Below, one piece after another: positions 7,156 to 16,026 of a DNA stretch of 64,000 nucleotides. A program made the position numbers and the translations under genes. This stretch comes from Virgisporangium aurantiacum. Its GTDB lineage: Bacteria; Actinomycetota; Actinomycetes; Mycobacteriales; Micromonosporaceae. Numbering within the stretch: position 1 is the stretch's first letter; the number at the start of each line of letters is the position of its first letter. The notes under the pieces are model-generated. The model ran no database searches and was not told where the DNA came from. It saw only the letters and a program-made list of their open reading frames with translations. The stretch spans positions 62,001 through 126,000 of the forward strand of contig NZ_BOPG01000058.1 in the NCBI RefSeq assembly GCF_016863635.1, read 5' to 3'.

Positions 7156-7548
7156 GTGTTCATAGTCACCGTCGTCGACGAGACGACTGCCGGAACCCGG
7201 GGCGACGCCTGGCACCTCGACATCTTCGAGGAGACCCTCACGCTGCGCGAGCTCATCCGCCGCCGGGTCTTCCAGGAGGTCGCCGAGTACAACGCCAGGC
7301 CGGATCCCGTTTTCCAGGGGCTGGTCCGGCCCGACGACGCCGAGGTCACGCTGAACGGGTACCGGCTGCGCTCGAAGCGCCACGTCGATCCCGAGCGGCA
7401 GGTGGCGTCGGCGCTGGCGGCGTTCGAGCGCAACGGGTTCGTGGTGCTGGTCGACGACCGGCAGGTGGAGGATCTCGACGCCACGCTCGCCCTGGCGATG
7501 GACACGCAGGTCACGTTCCTCAAGCTCGTGCCCCTGGTGGGTGGCTGA
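7156..7548 (+). CDS. Small protein ending in Gly-Gly, possibly ubiquitin-like, paired with DUF4132
   Basis: A 130-residue protein I cannot assign to a named family. It opens with two predicted strands (FIVTVVDETT and WHLDIFEETLT), then a helix (LRELIRRRVFQEVAEYNA), further strand-like segments (AEVTLNGYRL, GFVVLVDDRQV), and ends VTFLKLVPLVGG with Gly-Gly exactly at the C terminus. Strand-strand-helix-strand with a terminal di-glycine is the pattern of ubiquitin-like beta-grasp proteins, but the length is greater than ubiquitin and the resemblance is by eye only. The stop overlaps the ATG of the DUF4132 gene by one base (TGATG), so the two are translationally coupled. It appears to have its own leaderless promoter. 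Confidence 0.7.
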   Translation: MFIVTVVDETTAGTRGDAWHLDIFEETLTLRELIRRRVFQEVAEYNARPDPVFQGLVRPDDAEVTLNGYRLRSKRHVDPERQVASALAAFERNGFVVLVDDRQVEDLDATLALAMDTQVTFLKLVPLVGG

Positions 7549-10025
7549 TGCCGAACGCGCCGCGCTTCGAGGCCGTCCGTCGCCTCGCGAAGGCCCGCGA
7601 CGTCCCCGGGCTCGCCGCGGAGCTGGTCACCATTGCCGGCACCAACCACGGCGACTGGAGCTACGACTACCGGCACGTTTTCAACACGCTCGAGGCGGAG
7701 GTGCGGTCGGGGCTCGCGCTGGCCATCATCGAACGGGCGGCGGAGCTCACCGATCCGAACCACCGGGTCTCGGCGCACCAGTTGGTCGCGGCCGTCGGCG
7801 AACGGTTGGGCACGGCGACGCCGCCGCAGGTCGCCGAGGCCATGCTGCGGTCGGCCGGGCGGTTCAGCACCTACTGGCCGCCCGCCCAGCTGCTCGTGTA
7901 CGCGAAGGTGCTGGAGCACGCGGGCCGACCGCTGACGCCGGAGGCGGTGGCCGTCGTGCGGCGCACCGCGCACGGCGACCGGTACGACAACGGCGACCTG
8001 AAGAAGTACGCCCGCACGCTCACCGACCCGCCACTCAACTGCGGCGAGGCGTGGGCCGACGCGGTCAACGCGGCCGTCGGGGGCGGCGGGCCGTGGGCGG
8101 AACTCGTCGCGCACGCCGCCACCGCCACCGGTCCGCGTCCGACCGAGACGTGGGCCAAGAAGGCCGTCGAGCTGCTGGCCGATCTCCCCGGCGACGAGGC
8201 GGGCGCGACGCTGCGCGGCTGGCTCGGGCTGGTGGGCAGGCCGCGCACGCTGCCCCTCGAACGCAACCCGTACGAGTACGACGTCAACGAGGCGTTCGAT
8301 CTCCACAACGCCACACCGCTGCGGGGCCTCATCTGGCTCACCGTCCACGTGCCCGAGCACCCCGACACCGCCCGCCTGCTCGGCGCGCTGGTCGACACCG
8401 CGCTGCGCAAGGTCGCCGGGCTCGGCCCGCGCAGCCCGAAGACCGCCAACGCGGCCGTGCAGGCGTTGTCGGGGCTGGGCACCGAAGCCGCGCTGGCGCA
8501 GCTCGCGCGGCTCACCACGCGGGTCACGTTCAAGGGGACGGTCAAGGAGCTCGACGCCGCGCTGGAGGCGGTGGCGCGGTCGCTGAACCTGTCCCGCGAC
8601 GAGGTCGAGGAGCTGGCCGTGCCCACCTACGGGCTCACCGGGGTCGGCCGGCGCGTCGTGGAGTTCGGGCCGGAGGGATCCGCCGTGGCCACCGCGGTGG
8701 TCGAGGTGTCGGGCGGGCGTGCGGTCGTCACGTGGTCCAATGCGGGTGGACGCGCGGTGAAGGCGCCGCCCGCGGCCGTGCGCACGGATCATGCCGAGGA
8801 GCTCAAGGAGCTCAAGGCGTCCGTCAAGGACCTCGACCAGATGCTGTCGGCGCAGGCCGACCGGCTCGACCGGCAGTTCCTCGCGCAACGGGTGTGGACG
8901 TTCGACACCTGGCGCGAGCGCTACCTCGACCATCCGCTGCTCGGCACGCTGGCCCGGCGGCTGATCTGGCTCGTCGACGACCGGCCCGTCGCGTTCGCCG
9001 ACGGCCGGTTGCGCGACGTGAACGACGAGCAAGTCGATGAGGGGGACGAGGTCCGGCTCTGGCATCCGATCGGCCGGCCCGTCGTCGAGGTGGTGGCCTG
9101 GCGCACGTGGCTGGAACGGCACGGGATCACGCAGCCGTTCAAGCAGGCCCACCGCGAGGTCTACCTGCTCACCGCGGCGGAGGAGCGCACGGCCACGTAC
9201 TCCAACCGGTTCGCCGCGCACGTCCTGCGGCAGCACCAGTTCCACGCGCTGGCCGCGGTGCGGGGCTGGCGCAACAAGCTGCGGCTGATGGTCGACGACG
9301 TGTACCCGCCGCCGAAGCGGGAGCTGCCCGGGTGGGGGCTGCGGGCGGAGTTCTGGGTCGAGGGGATCGGCGAGGACTACGGCGGCGACGACACCACCGA
9401 GTCGGGCACGTACTTCCGGATCGCGACCGACCAGGTGCGGTTCTACTCCGTCGGGGCGGCGGAGAACGAGGCGCACGCCGGTGGCGGCGGCTACGGGCAG
9501 CACTGGCACACACGGAACCCGGTCGGCGACCCGGTGCCGCTCGTCGACATCCCGCCGCTGGTGTTCAGCGAGGTGATGCGCGACGTCGACCTGTTCGTCG
9601 GCGTTGCCAGCGTCGGCAACGACCCCACCTGGCAAGACGGTGGTCCGCGGGGCCGGCACCGCGAGTACTGGGCCGAGTACGCCTTCGGCGAGCTCGGCGC
9701 CACCGCGCAGACCCGGCGCGAGCTCCTCGAACGCCTGGTGCCCCGGCTCGCGATCGCCGACCGCGCCACGGTGTCGGGCCGCTTCCTCGAGGTGCGGGGC
9801 ACAATGCGCACGTACCGGATCCACCTCGGCTCGGGCAACATCCTGATGAGCCCGAACGACCAGTACCTGTGCATCGTCCCCAAGCAGACACCCGACCGGG
9901 CCGGCCCGGTGTTCCTGCCCTTCGACGGCGACCGGGTGCTGGCGCTGATCCTGAGCAAGGCGCTCCTGCTGGCACGGGACGACTCGATCACCGACGAGAC
10001 GATCCTCCAGCAGATCCGCTCCTGA
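7548..10025 (+). CDS. DUF4132 (MolR-like) protein without WGR domain
   Basis: An 825-residue protein. The middle block (RVWTFDTWRERYLDHPLLGTL, then RRLIWLVDDRPVAFADGRLRDV, then EVRLWHPIG and ITQPFKQAHREVYLLT) is the DUF4132 signature seen in E. coli MolR and many actinobacterial proteins. The C-terminal part (TYRIHLGSGNILMSP, FLPFDGDRVLALILSKALLLA, ending ITDETILQQIRS) matches the conserved extension found in this family (I believe DUF7737). The N-terminal half is a helical repeat-like region. Function is unknown. It is coupled to the small Gly-Gly protein upstream and followed 27 bases later by a P-loop NTPase gene. Three related genes occur at 54.8-64 kb. Confidence 0.85.
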   Translation: MPNAPRFEAVRRLAKARDVPGLAAELVTIAGTNHGDWSYDYRHVFNTLEAEVRSGLALAIIERAAELTDPNHRVSAHQLVAAVGERLGTATPPQVAEAMLRSAGRFSTYWPPAQLLVYAKVLEHAGRPLTPEAVAVVRRTAHGDRYDNGDLKKYARTLTDPPLNCGEAWADAVNAAVGGGGPWAELVAHAATATGPRPTETWAKKAVELLADLPGDEAGATLRGWLGLVGRPRTLPLERNPYEYDVNEAFDLHNATPLRGLIWLTVHVPEHPDTARLLGALVDTALRKVAGLGPRSPKTANAAVQALSGLGTEAALAQLARLTTRVTFKGTVKELDAALEAVARSLNLSRDEVEELAVPTYGLTGVGRRVVEFGPEGSAVATAVVEVSGGRAVVTWSNAGGRAVKAPPAAVRTDHAEELKELKASVKDLDQMLSAQADRLDRQFLAQRVWTFDTWRERYLDHPLLGTLARRLIWLVDDRPVAFADGRLRDVNDEQVDEGDEVRLWHPIGRPVVEVVAWRTWLERHGITQPFKQAHREVYLLTAAEERTATYSNRFAAHVLRQHQFHALAAVRGWRNKLRLMVDDVYPPPKRELPGWGLRAEFWVEGIGEDYGGDDTTESGTYFRIATDQVRFYSVGAAENEAHAGGGGYGQHWHTRNPVGDPVPLVDIPPLVFSEVMRDVDLFVGVASVGNDPTWQDGGPRGRHREYWAEYAFGELGATAQTRRELLERLVPRLAIADRATVSGRFLEVRGTMRTYRIHLGSGNILMSPNDQYLCIVPKQTPDRAGPVFLPFDGDRVLALILSKALLLARDDSITDETILQQIRS

Positions 10026-10039
10026 GCCCCGCCAGGTCG

Positions 10040-10045
10040 GATAAT
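10040..10045 (+). promoter_or_regulatory. -10 box of a leaderless transcript for the NTPase gene
   Basis: GATAAT (10040-10045) followed by seven bases and ATG 10053, with no Shine-Dalgarno sequence. It gives the NTPase gene a promoter of its own inside the short gap after DUF4132. Confidence 0.5.
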
Positions 10046-10052
10046 TGTCGGC

Positions 10053-12080
10053 ATGCCCGCACACCTTGGCGACCTGTTGGAGACCGCTCGCAGGCAGCAC
10101 TTCGTGGGACGTCGGCGCGAGGTGGCCAGTTTCGACGACGCCATCGCCGGGCGGTCGCCGCGGCGGGTGCTGTTCCTGCACGGCCAGGGCGGCATCGGCA
10201 AGACGACGCTGCTGCTGGAGTTGCGCGCGCGGGCCGCCGGTCGCCGGGTCGTGCTGATCGACGGCCGCGACGTCGATCCGTCACCGGAGGGGCTGCGAGC
10301 GGCGCTGCGGCCGACCTCGTGGCCGCTGACCGGTGGCGTCCTGCTCATCGACGGGTACGAGCAGCTCGTCGCGATCGACGCGTGGGTACGCGACGACCTC
10401 GTCCTCGGGCTGAGCGCCGACGCCGTCGTGGTGCTGGCCGGTCGCGATCCACCGGCGGCGCCGTGGCGCACCGACCCCGGCTGGCGGCATCTCGTGGCCG
10501 TGCACCGCCTCGACCCGTTCGACGCGGCGGAGAGCGGCGAACTCCTCGCCCACGCCGGCGTCGCTCCGTCCGACCGGTCGCACCTGATCACCCTCGGCCG
10601 CGGACACCCGTTGACCGTGGCCCTGCTGGCGGACCTGACCGCGTCCGGGGAGGTGCCGGCCACCCTCGCCGACGCACCGGATCTGGTCTCGGCACTACTG
10701 GAATCGTTCCTGCGTGACGTGCCCAGCGAACTGCACCGCATCGGCCTCGCCGCCTGCGCGATCGCCTGGTTGACCACCGAGGAACTTCTCGCGCGGCTGG
10801 TGGGCGCCGACGCCGCCCCGGCGGTGTGGCAGTGGCTGGCCCGGCGTCCGTTCATCACCGCCGGCCCGCGCGGGCTGTCCGCCCACGACCTGGCCCGCGA
10901 CGTGCTGGACGCCGAGTTCGAACGCCGCGAACCCGAGCGGTACCGCTCCTACCGCCGGATCATCCACGCCCACGCGGTGGCCGCCCTGCGCGCGACCACC
11001 GGCCTCGACCGGCAACGGCACGCGCAGCAGATGTTCTTCCTGCTGGGCAACAGCCCGCTCGCCGAGGTGGTCGCCCGCCTGCGGGCGCGGGGCTCGGCGA
11101 CGGTCGCACCGGCCCGCCCGGACGAACACGAGCCGGTGTGCGCGGTGATCGAACGGTTCGAGGGACCGGCCAACGCCGAACTCGCCCGGGCCTGGATCGG
11201 CGAGCAGCCCGAACAGCTCAGCGTGGTGCGCGCCGGCGACAACCTCACCGGGTTCGCCTACCACGTCCTGTGCCCCGGCCGGTCGGAGCTGGAGGACCGT
11301 GACCCGGTGGTGCGCGCCGTTCTCGACCACATCGCCCGGGAAGGACCCCTGCGGCCCGGGGAACTGGTCGGCATCACCCGGTACGCCGCCGGAACCCGCG
11401 CACACCAGCACGACCCGTACGCCCTGCTCGCCGCGAGTGTCTGCACCCTCATCGAGATGCTGGCCCGGCCGCTGGCCTGGTCGGTGTTCGTCGGGATCGA
11501 CCCGTTGACCTTCGCCTTCTCCGAGTACATGGCCTTCACCCGGCTCGTCGGGATCGACCACGGCGGCGTGCGGCACGTCGCCTACGGCATCGACTGGCGA
11601 CGGATCTCCGTCGACGTCTACCTCGACCTGGTCCGCGACCGGGCGCACTCCGGTGAGACCGGACCACCACCGGCCGCCCTGCTCCGCCGGCCACCCATGG
11701 ACCGCACCCGCTTCGCCGCGGCCGTCAAGGCGGCCCTGCAGACGGTGTGCCGGCCCGACCGGCTCGCCACCAACCCACTGATCGACTCCGCGCTGGCCGC
11801 GACCCCGGCCGGTCCGAGCGTCGACCGGTTGCGGACCACCATCGGCGACGCCGTCACCGACCTCGGCAACCGGCCCAGGGGTGATCAGCTCCGGGCGGTC
11901 CTCGACCGCACCTACCTGCGCCCGGCACCGTCGCAGGAGGCCGCCGCCCAGATCCTCGACCTGCCCCTGAGCACCTACCGCCGCCATCTCGCCAGGGCTC
12001 TCGACGAGCTCACCGACATCCTCTGGATGACGGAGATCGAGCCTCACCGGCGGGACGCGTCACCACTGGACGGCCATTGA
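10053..12080 (+). CDS. P-loop NTPase with C-terminal helix-turn-helix (STAND/LuxR-like)
   Basis: A 675-residue protein. After an N-terminal FVGRRREVASF motif come a Walker A box, GQGGIGKTT (about 44-52), and a Walker B-like strand, GGVLLIDGYEQL (about 94-105), then a VVLAGRDPP sensor strand. This is the layout of AAA/STAND signalling NTPases that open with a 'VGR-x-E' element. The long middle is helical. The last ~60 residues (SQEAAAQILDLPLSTYRRHLARALDELTDIL) look like a sigma-region-4-type helix-turn-helix, suggesting DNA binding. A transcription regulator or defence sensor is plausible; the ligand is unknown. Neighbours upstream are the DUF4132 and Gly-Gly protein genes. Confidence 0.8.
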   Translation: MPAHLGDLLETARRQHFVGRRREVASFDDAIAGRSPRRVLFLHGQGGIGKTTLLLELRARAAGRRVVLIDGRDVDPSPEGLRAALRPTSWPLTGGVLLIDGYEQLVAIDAWVRDDLVLGLSADAVVVLAGRDPPAAPWRTDPGWRHLVAVHRLDPFDAAESGELLAHAGVAPSDRSHLITLGRGHPLTVALLADLTASGEVPATLADAPDLVSALLESFLRDVPSELHRIGLAACAIAWLTTEELLARLVGADAAPAVWQWLARRPFITAGPRGLSAHDLARDVLDAEFERREPERYRSYRRIIHAHAVAALRATTGLDRQRHAQQMFFLLGNSPLAEVVARLRARGSATVAPARPDEHEPVCAVIERFEGPANAELARAWIGEQPEQLSVVRAGDNLTGFAYHVLCPGRSELEDRDPVVRAVLDHIAREGPLRPGELVGITRYAAGTRAHQHDPYALLAASVCTLIEMLARPLAWSVFVGIDPLTFAFSEYMAFTRLVGIDHGGVRHVAYGIDWRRISVDVYLDLVRDRAHSGETGPPPAALLRRPPMDRTRFAAAVKAALQTVCRPDRLATNPLIDSALAATPAGPSVDRLRTTIGDAVTDLGNRPRGDQLRAVLDRTYLRPAPSQEAAAQILDLPLSTYRRHLARALDELTDILWMTEIEPHRRDASPLDGH

Positions 12081-12129
12081 CCACCATCTGACGTGGAAAG
12101 TGAGCGGCGGCGCACCCCATCCTCGACGC

Positions 12130-13506
12130 ATGGACGACAACCGACACCACGCGATCGTGCTGGGAGCGAGCATGGCCGGCCTGCTGGCCGCCAGGGTGCT
12201 CGCCGACGAGTACGAGCGGGTCACCGTCGTCGAGCGGGACCCGTTGCCGCCGGCGGCGGACAACCGCCGCGGCGTCCCACAGGGCCGGCACGGTCACACC
12301 CTCCTGCCGAGCGGCGCCGACATCATCGACGAGCTGTTCCCCGGCCTGCTCGGCGAACTCGTCGCGGCCGGGGCGCCCAGGCTCGACAACTACACCGCCG
12401 TGCGGTTCGTTCCCGACGGCGTGCACCGGCTCGCGCCGCCCGCGCCGCCCGTCGAGTTCCTGCACCAGGCGAGCCGACCGTTGCTCGAGGCGGCGGTCCG
12501 CACCCGGATCCGCGGCCTGACCAACGTGGAGATCCTCGATGGCTGCGCGTTCGTGGGACTGGTGACGAGCGCCGCCCGGGACCGCGTCACCGGAGCCCGC
12601 GTCTTCCGCCACGGCGCGCCCGCCGAGCAGGTGCTGACCGCCGACCTGGTGATCGACGCCACCGGACGCGGGTCGCGAACTCCCACCCGGCTGGCCGAGC
12701 TCGGTTACCGCCGGCCGCCGGAGGACGAGGTCGAGATCGACCTGCGGTACGCCAGCAGGCTGATCCGGTTCGAGCCCGGTGCGGTGCCCGAACAACTCAC
12801 GCTGATCGGGCCGACTCCCCGACGACCACGCGCGATGGCCCTGTTCGCGTACGAGAACGACACCTGGTTGTTCACCGTCTCCGGCTACGCCGGCCATCAC
12901 CCGGCCGCCGACTACCGGGCGATGGTGGAGTTCGCGGCGCCGTTCGCGCCGCCGCACATCGTGGCCGCCCTGCGCGACGCCCGGCCGCTGGCCGACGTGT
13001 CGACGTTCCGGTTCCGCGCCAACCGCCGCCGCCGCTACGAACGCATGCGCCGCTTCCCGCGCGGACTGCTCGTCGTCGGCGACGCGATGTGCAGCTTCAA
13101 CCCGATCTACGGGCAGGGCATGTCGGTCGCCGCCAAGCAGGCGATCGTGCTCCGTCACTGTCTGCGCCGTGGCGACGGGCGCCTCGCCCGGCGGTTCTTC
13201 CGGTTGGCCGCCCGGCCGGTCGGCACGGCGTGGCGGATGGCAGTCGGCGCGGACCTCGCCCTGCCCCAGGTCGACGGGCCGCGATCGCCGGCGGTGCGGC
13301 TCGGCAACGCCTACGTTCACCGGGTGCTCGTCGCCGCCGAGCACGATCCCGTCGTCGCGGCCCGCTTCCTCCGGGTCAGCGCGTTCCTCGACAAGCCGTC
13401 GCGGCTCATGGCGCCGTCGATCATCGCCCGGATCATTGCCCGGATCATCATCGGCAATCGACGGGCGGAACCGGATCGGCAGGATACCCGTATCGTCTTT
13501 CGATGA
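12130..13506 (+). CDS. FAD-dependent oxidoreductase (aromatic hydroxylase / geranylgeranyl reductase-like)
   Basis: A 458-residue flavoprotein. The N-terminal dinucleotide motif is AIVLGASMAGLLAARVLAD followed by an acidic VVERD ribose contact. The second FAD motif, GDAMCSFNPIYGQGMSVA (about 317-334), is the GD box typical of PHBH-fold monooxygenases and related reductases. Homologues in actinobacteria hydroxylate or reduce unknown secondary metabolites. ATG 12130 gives the usual short lead before the FAD motif; an in-frame GTG at 12100 is an alternative. The last residues are basic and hydrophobic (IIARIIARIIIGNRR), perhaps membrane-associating. Confidence 0.85.
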   Translation: MDDNRHHAIVLGASMAGLLAARVLADEYERVTVVERDPLPPAADNRRGVPQGRHGHTLLPSGADIIDELFPGLLGELVAAGAPRLDNYTAVRFVPDGVHRLAPPAPPVEFLHQASRPLLEAAVRTRIRGLTNVEILDGCAFVGLVTSAARDRVTGARVFRHGAPAEQVLTADLVIDATGRGSRTPTRLAELGYRRPPEDEVEIDLRYASRLIRFEPGAVPEQLTLIGPTPRRPRAMALFAYENDTWLFTVSGYAGHHPAADYRAMVEFAAPFAPPHIVAALRDARPLADVSTFRFRANRRRRYERMRRFPRGLLVVGDAMCSFNPIYGQGMSVAAKQAIVLRHCLRRGDGRLARRFFRLAARPVGTAWRMAVGADLALPQVDGPRSPAVRLGNAYVHRVLVAAEHDPVVAARFLRVSAFLDKPSRLMAPSIIARIIARIIIGNRRAEPDRQDTRIVFR

Positions 13507-13547
13507 TGTAGCAGTGGCGGGATCGGTCGGTCGGTGGTGGAGGTGCG

Positions 13548-14504
13548 ATGATCGCGCTGACCGGTGCGTCCGGGCGGCTGGGCCGGTTGGTGCTGCGGCT
13601 CCTCCTCGAACGCGTCGACGCCGGCACCGTCGTGGCGCTCAGCCGCACGCCCGAGGCGCTCGCCGGTCTCGGGGTCGCGACCCGGGAGGCCGACTTCGAC
13701 CGCCCGCACACGCTGCCCCGGGCGCTCGACGGCGTCGAGCGGCTCCTGCTCGTCAGCACCGACGTGTTGAGCCCCACCGACCGGCGGGCGCGGCAGCACG
13801 AAAACGCGGTGAGTGCCGCGGCCGCGGCCGGGGTGGGGCACGTGCTGTACACGTCGATCGCGCGGGCCGAGCACGACAACCCGGCATCGGTGGCGGCCGA
13901 CCATCGCCGCACCGAGGCGACGCTGGTCGAGTCGGGCGTGCCGTACACGATGCTGCGCAACAGCCCGTACACCCAGCTCGTGCTCATGGGCATCGAGACC
14001 ATGCTCGCCACCGGCACACTGCTCGACAACAACGGCGACGGCGCCACCGCGTACGTCACCCGCGAGGACTGCGCGGCCGTCGCGGCCGAGGTGCTGGCCC
14101 GCGGCGGGCATCAGGGCGCGATCCTGGAGGTCACCGGGCCGCGGGCGCACACCCAGTTCGACATCGCCGCGCTCATCAGCGAGTTCAGCGGCGTTCCGGT
14201 GCGGTACCTGCCGATCAGCGACGAGGCCACGGTCGCCGACCTGGTGGCGGCCGGCATGGGCGAACCGGAGGCGCGCAACTTCGCCACGATCGGCAAGGCG
14301 ATCCGCGCCGGCTACACCAACCTCGTCACCGACACGGTGGAGCGGATCACCGGGCAGCCGCCGACCTCGGTCGCGGAGTTCCTGGAGGCGCGCCTGGCCG
14401 GCCGCTGGCCGTCCGGCCGGCAGCGGATCACCGACCGCCGCGCGTTCCGGCCCGCGCGGACGCGGCCGGCCACGCGTCGCAGAAGACCGGGTGACGCGCG
14501 CTAG
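13548..14504 (+). CDS. NmrA/QorB-type NAD(P)-binding protein (atypical SDR)
   Basis: A 318-residue Rossmann protein opening MIALTGASGRLGRLVLRLLL, with the TGASGxxG motif of atypical SDRs of the NmrA/quinone-oxidoreductase (QorB) kind. Later blocks HVLYTSIARA and PYTMLRNSPY also fit. No YxxxK catalytic pair is evident, as usual for the group. ATG 13548 has GGAGGTG upstream. The C-terminal ~30 residues are Arg-rich, with composition unlike the rest. Quinone reduction or redox sensing is the family role; the actual substrate is unknown. It ends 13 bases from the convergent PLP decarboxylase gene. Confidence 0.85.
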   Translation: MIALTGASGRLGRLVLRLLLERVDAGTVVALSRTPEALAGLGVATREADFDRPHTLPRALDGVERLLLVSTDVLSPTDRRARQHENAVSAAAAAGVGHVLYTSIARAEHDNPASVAADHRRTEATLVESGVPYTMLRNSPYTQLVLMGIETMLATGTLLDNNGDGATAYVTREDCAAVAAEVLARGGHQGAILEVTGPRAHTQFDIAALISEFSGVPVRYLPISDEATVADLVAAGMGEPEARNFATIGKAIRAGYTNLVTDTVERITGQPPTSVAEFLEARLAGRWPSGRQRITDRRAFRPARTRPATRRRRPGDAR

Positions 14505-14517
14505 CTTTTCAACCGGG

Positions 14518-15903
14518 TCAGCGTGGCCCGGCGAGCGTGAGCATCGCCTTGACGCTGGCGTCGACGTCGTCGGCGTCGGTGGTCCAGTTGGTCACCGAGA
14601 TCCGCATCGCGGCCCGGCCCCGCCAGGTGGTGCCGCTGACGAAGCAGGTGCCGTCGGCGCGGAGCGCGTCGATCACCGACCGGGTGCGCTCGTCGGGGCC
14701 GTCGAAGCGGACGAGGACCTGGTTCAGCACCACGTCGTTGAGCACGGTGACGCCGTCGGCGGCGCCGAGGCGGTCGGCGAACCGGCGGGCCAGCGCGCAG
14801 CACCGGTCGACGATCTCCGCGACGCCGCTGCGCCCGAGCGCCCGCAACGCCGCGTAGACGGCGAAGCCGCGCGCCCGGCGCGAGAACTCCGGGTTGTGGT
14901 CGAGCGGGTCCCGGCCGGCGCCGTCGGCGTGCACGAGGTACGCGGCGCGCACGCCCATCGCGGCCCGGTGGGCGGCCGGATGGGCGCAGAAGACCAGCCC
15001 CGAGTCGTACGGGACGTTGAGCCACTTGTGCGCGTCGGTCGCCCACGAGTCGGCCCGTTCGACGCCGGCCAGCAGCGGCTTCAGGTCCGGGCTGGCCGCG
15101 GCCCACAGGCCGAACGCGCCGTCGACGTGCACCCACGCGCCAACGCCGTGGGCGAGGTCGACGATCGCGCCGATCGGGTCGACGGCACCGGAGTTGACGT
15201 TGCCCGCCTGCGCGCACACGATCACCGGCCCGCTCTGCTCATCAAGTGCGCGGCGCAGCGCGTCCACCCGCATTCTGCCCTGGGAATCGGCCTCGACCGC
15301 GACGATCGCGTCGGTGCCGAGGCCGAGGAACCGGAGCGCCCGGTCGATGGTGTCGTGCCGGTCGGCGCCGGCCAGAACGCGGACGGTCGGTGCGGCGGCG
15401 AGGCCGCGCTTCTCGACGTCCCAGCCGACGCGGCGCAGCATCTCGTGCCGGGCGGCGGCGAGCGCGGTGAGGTTGGCCATCTGCGCGCCGGTGACGAAGC
15501 CGACCGACGCGTCCCCCGGCAGGCCGAGGATGTCCAGCAGCCAGCCGCCGGCGATCTCCTCGACCGCGGCGGCGGCGGGGCTGACCGCGTAGAGGCCGGC
15601 GTTCTGGTCCCAGGTGGCGGTGAGCCAGTCGGCGGCGAGCGCGGCGGGTGTCACTCCGCCGATCACGAACCCGAAGAACCGGCCGCTGCCGGTGGCCATC
15701 AGGCCCGGCCCCGCCGCCGTCGCGAGCGCGGTGATCACGTCGGCGGCCGGCGTCGGCGTCTCCGGAACCGGGCCGCCGAGCGCGGCGCGCATCGCGGCCG
15801 GATCGACCGGGACGCCCACCGGACGCCCGGGCAGCCCGGTCAGGTGGGCGAGCGCGTGCCGGTACGCCTCGCCGAGCGGTGTCTCCCAGTCGGGCACCTG
15901 CAT
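14518..15903 (-). CDS. Pyridoxal-phosphate-dependent amino acid decarboxylase (group II)
   Basis: A 461-residue fold-type I PLP enzyme. Lys293 in WATDAHKWLNVPYDSG is the Schiff-base lysine, preceded by HVDGAFG with Asp261 contacting the pyridine nitrogen. The N-terminal GRFFGFVIGG and GFVTGAQMANL blocks match the aromatic-amino-acid / diaminobutyrate / glutamate decarboxylase family. Residues that set the amino-acid specificity cannot be judged by eye, so the product (an amine) stays open. ATG 15903 is followed by a normal N terminus; GAGAGAGGGG lies just upstream. It is divergent from the NTF2-like gene across a 123-base region with repeats. Confidence 0.88.
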   Translation of the reverse strand: MQVPDWETPLGEAYRHALAHLTGLPGRPVGVPVDPAAMRAALGGPVPETPTPAADVITALATAAGPGLMATGSGRFFGFVIGGVTPAALAADWLTATWDQNAGLYAVSPAAAAVEEIAGGWLLDILGLPGDASVGFVTGAQMANLTALAAARHEMLRRVGWDVEKRGLAAAPTVRVLAGADRHDTIDRALRFLGLGTDAIVAVEADSQGRMRVDALRRALDEQSGPVIVCAQAGNVNSGAVDPIGAIVDLAHGVGAWVHVDGAFGLWAAASPDLKPLLAGVERADSWATDAHKWLNVPYDSGLVFCAHPAAHRAAMGVRAAYLVHADGAGRDPLDHNPEFSRRARGFAVYAALRALGRSGVAEIVDRCCALARRFADRLGAADGVTVLNDVVLNQVLVRFDGPDERTRSVIDALRADGTCFVSGTTWRGRAAMRISVTNWTTDADDVDASVKAMLTLAGPR

Positions 15904-15942
15904 GTGCGTCCCCTCTCTCTGTCACCACCGATCGTGGCCGAC

Positions 15943-15990
15943 CACCGTGTGACGCACCGTGTGATTCCCCCGCCGTTACCTGACGGGTAA
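15943..15990. promoter_or_regulatory. Direct and inverted repeats between divergent decarboxylase and NTF2-like genes
   Basis: CACCGTGTGA occurs twice, at 15943-15952 and 15955-15964, with a 12-base period. TTACC (15976-15980) and GGTAA (15986-15990) form an inverted repeat around TGACG. The arrangement suits a regulator acting on one or both divergent promoters; no regulator gene is adjacent. Confidence 0.35.
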
Positions 15991-16026
15991 TCGACTCTGC
16001 TACCGGTCTCCTGCGAGGCTCGGGCC

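Noticed and set aside
7143..10181. A 1000-codon minus-strand open frame opposite the first DUF4132 gene
   Set aside because: Composition is that of an antisense shadow and it runs across three real plus-strand genes.
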